Source: Clostridiales bacterium | Lineage (GTDB): Bacteria > Bacillota > Clostridia > Christensenellales > HGM11417 | Direction of reading: 5' to 3' | Assembly: GCA_012519285.1 (NCBI GenBank) | Contig: JAAYQN010000018.1 | Span: forward strand, 1-42,522 | DNA: 42,522 nucleotides | Shown here: piece after piece, positions 42,369-42,522 of the stretch | How the letters are laid out: every line of letters starts with the position of its first letter | Numbering within the stretch: position 1 is the first letter of the stretch | The notes under the pieces: model-generated | Told to the model about the DNA's origin: nothing | Databases searched by the model: none | What the model saw: only the letters and a program-made list of their open reading frames with translations | Translations under genes and position numbers: made by a program

Positions 42369-42522
42369 TGATATGCCCCCCCTAAAATTGTACCGGTTTG
42401 AAAGTTAGTAATGATATAATAAAGGCGAGAGCTAAAAGGAGATTACTAACATGGCAAGAAAAAATTATTCTACGGAACAAATTATTGTAATTTTGCGCAA
42501 GATGGAAGTTTTGTGTGGACAA
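42369..42522 (+). mobile_element. Left end of an IS3-family insertion sequence
   Basis: The element seems to begin at TGATATGCCCCCCC (42369), followed by a leader with TATAAT at 42415-42420, an AAGGAG ribosome site and the orfA start. It continues past the window. The boundary was placed where the interrupted repeat protein stops resembling its family, so it may be off by a few bases. Confidence 0.7.
42451..42522 (+). CDS. IS3-family transposase OrfA, partial
   Basis: The 24 visible codons read MARKNYSTEQIIVILRKMEV and LCGQ. This matches the N-terminal helix-turn-helix of IS3-family OrfA proteins (RKRFSTEQI..ILREAEV). OrfA binds the element ends, and the full transposase is normally made by frameshifting into orfB, which would lie beyond the window. 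AAGGAGA lies 8 bases before the ATG. Confidence 0.85.
   Translation, partial: MARKNYSTEQIIVILRKMEVLCGQ

Overview
The window looks like a chromosome segment of a Clostridia-type Firmicute, probably gut-associated. The grounds are bacillary sigma-A promoters (TTGACA / TATAAT), strong AGGAGG ribosome sites with frequent GTG and TTG starts, a DUF512-der-plsY-prmA-rsmE-mtaB-HIT gene chain, a solitary rpsU, and an argCBDF operon with ArgR-like boxes. An Lnt-type apolipoprotein N-acyltransferase is unexpected in such an organism. No species-level assignment is possible from the sequence alone.

Layout. 1-2300: a long terminator hairpin, a PH-like membrane protein and lnt, whose start is obscured by a 9-T homopolymer. 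2437-4147 (minus): phosphate permease (PiT) and its DUF47/PhoU-like partner. 4618-7027: a two-gene AmmeMemoRadiSam unit. 7028-7680: an eroded ArsR regulator that still has its promoter and operator. 7684-7772: tRNA-Leu(CAG) behind a consensus promoter. 7890-11300: a visibly AT-rich accessory block with a decapitated sigma-factor start, a 5'-truncated Listeria-Bacteroides-repeat protein, a large exported glycosidase-like protein and a lipoprotein. 11756-16650: polyamine-type potABCD operon with a structured leader. 16788-24500 (minus): two small proteins, rpsU, and a seven-gene housekeeping chain from a probably leaderless DUF512 gene down to a HIT protein. 24765-27218: DUF2238-like membrane protein and a solitary MalK/UgpC-type ATPase. 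27520-32169: arginine operon argC-argB-argD-argF-GNAT. 32276-34480: DtxR-like regulator and MATE exporter. 34555-37372: remnants of uxaA and uxaB, a LacI regulator with a perfect cre-like operator, and uxaC. 37388-42522: a small broken ORF behind a ribosome-site-sequestering hairpin, a domain-swapped membrane-anchored GH3 enzyme, a small membrane protein, and a carbohydrate-binding repeat protein cut by an IS3-family element that runs off the window.

How it fits together. The housekeeping parts are intact and tightly packed. Around them lie sugar-acquisition functions in several states of gain and loss: hexuronate catabolism is partly deleted (uxaB and uxaA reduced to fragments, uxaC intact), the tRNA-adjacent block is foreign-looking, and the right end is being disrupted by an insertion sequence. 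Both ABC ATPases carry long extra C-terminal regions, and the polyamine-binding protein appears to be held in the membrane by a C-terminal helix rather than by a lipid. The arginine operon has no visible argJ or argA, which makes its terminal GNAT gene a candidate N-acetylglutamate synthase.
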